Shown piece after piece: positions 62,208 to 64,000 of a DNA stretch of 64,000 nt. Positions within the stretch are counted from its first letter, which is position 1. The number at the start of each line of letters is the position of its first letter. The stretch is from Roseobacter sp. Its GTDB lineage: Bacteria > Pseudomonadota > Alphaproteobacteria > Rhodobacterales > Rhodobacteraceae. The notes under the pieces were generated by a model. The model was given only the letters and a program-made list of their open reading frames with translations, searched no databases and was not told the origin of the DNA. The translations under genes were made by a program, and so were the position numbers. Location of the stretch: positions 36,187 through 100,186 of the forward strand of contig JAGXGZ010000006.1 in assembly GCA_024636495.1 (NCBI GenBank), given 5' to 3'.

Positions 62208-62615
62208 ATGGAAAATTTCACAGCCTACAGCCATGCGATTACGTCTTTGGCCCTTTGGGCTGTTATGATCAGCGTGTTGGGAATGATCTCGACGAGAGGG
62301 CGCAGTGCCGAAGGGCGCTGTGACTGCGGCAAACCAAAGCGGAATTATGACGATCCGGTCTATCGAAGCGAACGTGCCTTTATGAACGCTGTTGAAACCT
62401 CGGGTCCTTTTATCGCAGCGACTGTCGCGGCAATCCTGATCGGTGCTTCGCCGCTTTGGGTAAATATTTTCGCGTCGGTATTTATTGTGGCGCGGGTCGG
62501 CATGGCTTTTGTTCACCTGCGCACCACAAACCAACCGGCGCGGTCTTTGTTTTTTGTGGTGGGTCTGGTGTGCATTCTGGCGTTGGTGGTAATGACGATC
62601 GGCGCTGCGTTCTGA
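62208..62615 (+). CDS. MAPEG family membrane protein
   Basis: NFTAYSHAITSLALWAVMISVLG...RSERAFMNAVETSGPFIAATVAAILIGASPLWVNIFASVFIVARVGMAFVHLRTTNQPARSLFFVVG. Confidence 0.8.
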   Translation: MENFTAYSHAITSLALWAVMISVLGMISTRGRSAEGRCDCGKPKRNYDDPVYRSERAFMNAVETSGPFIAATVAAILIGASPLWVNIFASVFIVARVGMAFVHLRTTNQPARSLFFVVGLVCILALVVMTIGAAF

Positions 62616-62666
62616 ACTTGCGCAGCGTTGGGGTGGCATGACTCCACGGCGTGACAGGAGACGGGG

Positions 62667-63161
62667 ATGAAAGAAATGCATCTGGCGGAACTGAATGTGG
62701 GCCGTCTTTTGACACCTACGGATGATCCGCGTGTCGCCGAATTTATGGAAAACCTTGACCGGATCAACACCATGGGCAAGCGGATGCCGGGTTTTGTATG
62801 GATGATGAAAGGGTCAGGCGAACCTGGCACGGGAAATACAGACGCCAAGATCGGCGGTGATCCGCAATATGTGTCGAACCTGACAGTTTGGGAAGACGTT
62901 GAAACCCTTGAACAATTCGTTTGGGGCACCGTTCACAAGCAGTTTTATGCCCGTCGCACCGAATGGTTCGAGGTGATGGGTGATATGCATTTCGTCATGT
63001 GGTGGGTGCCAAAAGGCCATCAGCCAACCTTGGAAGAAGCGCTGGCGCGACTGGACCATTTGCGCGAAAACGGCGACAGTGATCATGCGTTTGGCTGGGC
63101 GCATCTGAAACAGGCAACGCGCTGGCGCAGCGACGGATGCCAAGCCACAGCGGCGGAGTAA
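62667..63161 (+). CDS. DUF3291 family protein
   Basis: LAELNVGRLLTPTDDPRVAEFMENLDRINTMGKRMPGFVWMMKGSGEPG...VSNLTVWEDVETLEQFVWGTVHKQFYARRTEWF. Confidence 0.85.
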   Translation: MKEMHLAELNVGRLLTPTDDPRVAEFMENLDRINTMGKRMPGFVWMMKGSGEPGTGNTDAKIGGDPQYVSNLTVWEDVETLEQFVWGTVHKQFYARRTEWFEVMGDMHFVMWWVPKGHQPTLEEALARLDHLRENGDSDHAFGWAHLKQATRWRSDGCQATAAE

Positions 63162-63165
63162 GAAG

Positions 63166-63492
63166 ATGAAGTTTGTTGTATCTCTATGTACTGTTGTAGC
63201 CTTGCTGGGGGCATGTACCCCGAAAGAGGACAGGATCGCCTTTGATGGTAAATATTTCAGGACCAAAGTCAGCAAAGTAGACGGACAACGCGATGTGTTC
63301 ACCTTGTTGGTCAGGAATGCCTCGCAGTCGATCGAGGGTGCGCGCGAAGCGGCGCGGTACGAGGGGACCGTGTATTGCGTGAACCTTTATGGCAGTTCTG
63401 ACATCACATGGGTTGTTGGGCCAGATACACCTGCCGAGAATTTGCGCCTGAATGGCGATAGTTTGACCTTTTCGGGGTCTTGCCCTTCCTGA
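63166..63492 (+). CDS. putative lipoprotein (108 aa)
   Basis: MKFVVSLCTVVALLGACTPKE lipobox (LGAC). Confidence 0.65.
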   Translation: MKFVVSLCTVVALLGACTPKEDRIAFDGKYFRTKVSKVDGQRDVFTLLVRNASQSIEGAREAARYEGTVYCVNLYGSSDITWVVGPDTPAENLRLNGDSLTFSGSCPS

Positions 63493-63607
63493 CGGATTGC
63501 GCGACATACGGCCTGCAATTGGCTGATTTCGGGATGTTATTGCATAACAACGGTATCAGTTCCCATATGCGGACGGGGCATTCTGCCCCCTGCATGAGGA
63601 GAGTAAG

Positions 63608-64000
63608 ATGCGTAACGTATTGATTGCCGCAGTAAGTGTGGCGTTGCTGGCCGGGCCTGTTGCTGCAAAGCCGCCCCTGCGCGACGTGGCAGCCGTGGAT
63701 GATGCGCTGTTGGACCTTGGACTGGCCGACCGGATTCGCAAGGAATGCCCGGATATATCGGCAAAAATGTTCCGCGCCATAGGGTATCTGAACAATATCC
63801 AGCAAACCGCCAAGTCTTTGGGCTATTCCGATGCCGAGATTGACGCTTACCGCAAGAGCGATGCTGAAAAAGCGCGCATGAAGGCCCGTGGGGCTGCATA
63901 TTTAAAGGCAAATGGGGTCGATACTTCTGATCCACAAAGCTATTGTACGCTTGGCCGTGCAGAAATCCAAAAATCGAGCCGGATCGGTTCGTTACTGAGA
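63608..64000 (+). CDS. DUF5333-like secreted protein, truncated by the window end
   Basis: ATG at 63608 with AGGAGAG RBS; MRNVLIAAVSVALLAGPVAAKPPLRDVAAVDDALLDLGLADRIRKECPDISAKMFRAIGYLNNIQQTAKSLGYSDAEIDAYRKSD...; open to 64000. Confidence 0.75.
   Translation, partial: MRNVLIAAVSVALLAGPVAAKPPLRDVAAVDDALLDLGLADRIRKECPDISAKMFRAIGYLNNIQQTAKSLGYSDAEIDAYRKSDAEKARMKARGAAYLKANGVDTSDPQSYCTLGRAEIQKSSRIGSLLR

Overview
This 64-kb window is chromosomal, moderately GC-rich and densely coding. Gene content and order look like an alphaproteobacterium of the Roseobacter/Rhodobacteraceae type (inference; no database search was possible). I support about 60 protein genes. The main blocks are: J-domain protein, BolA and an XRE-TPR regulator; gatB; pepN; malate synthase G (glcB) with a GlcG/HbpS-like gene; pntAB transhydrogenase; a YeeE/YedE sulfur transporter; and a divergent oligopeptide ABC transporter with peptidase/aminoacylase genes. 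These are followed by GT4, waaA and moaA; glmU-glmS; gph with a DegT/StrS aminotransferase; a leucine/isovalerate (liu) catabolic cluster; and the 5' part of a complex I (nuo) operon carrying several non-canonical genes. I saw no rRNA, tRNA, CRISPR array, prophage or transposase. The most interesting signals are non-coding or lie in the operon accessory genes: (i) a dispersed intergenic hairpin-plus-tail repeat (GGAGTTTATTTGGCAAAATGAA and variants) present in at least six or seven places; (ii) a compact three-way-junction palindrome cluster abutting the gatB stop codon; (iii) two tandem genes in the nuo operon (nuoE and the next ORF) ending in near-identical helix-hairpin-helix (H3TH-like) domains, the second being membrane-anchored with a lysine/alanine/proline-rich linker; (iv) operator-like inverted repeats upstream of glcB, yeeE/yedE, DUF3422 and the isovaleryl-CoA dehydrogenase gene; (v) a divergent dpp-argE-DAO-M20-M20 locus that looks like an uptake and deacylation system for N-acylated peptides or amino acids.
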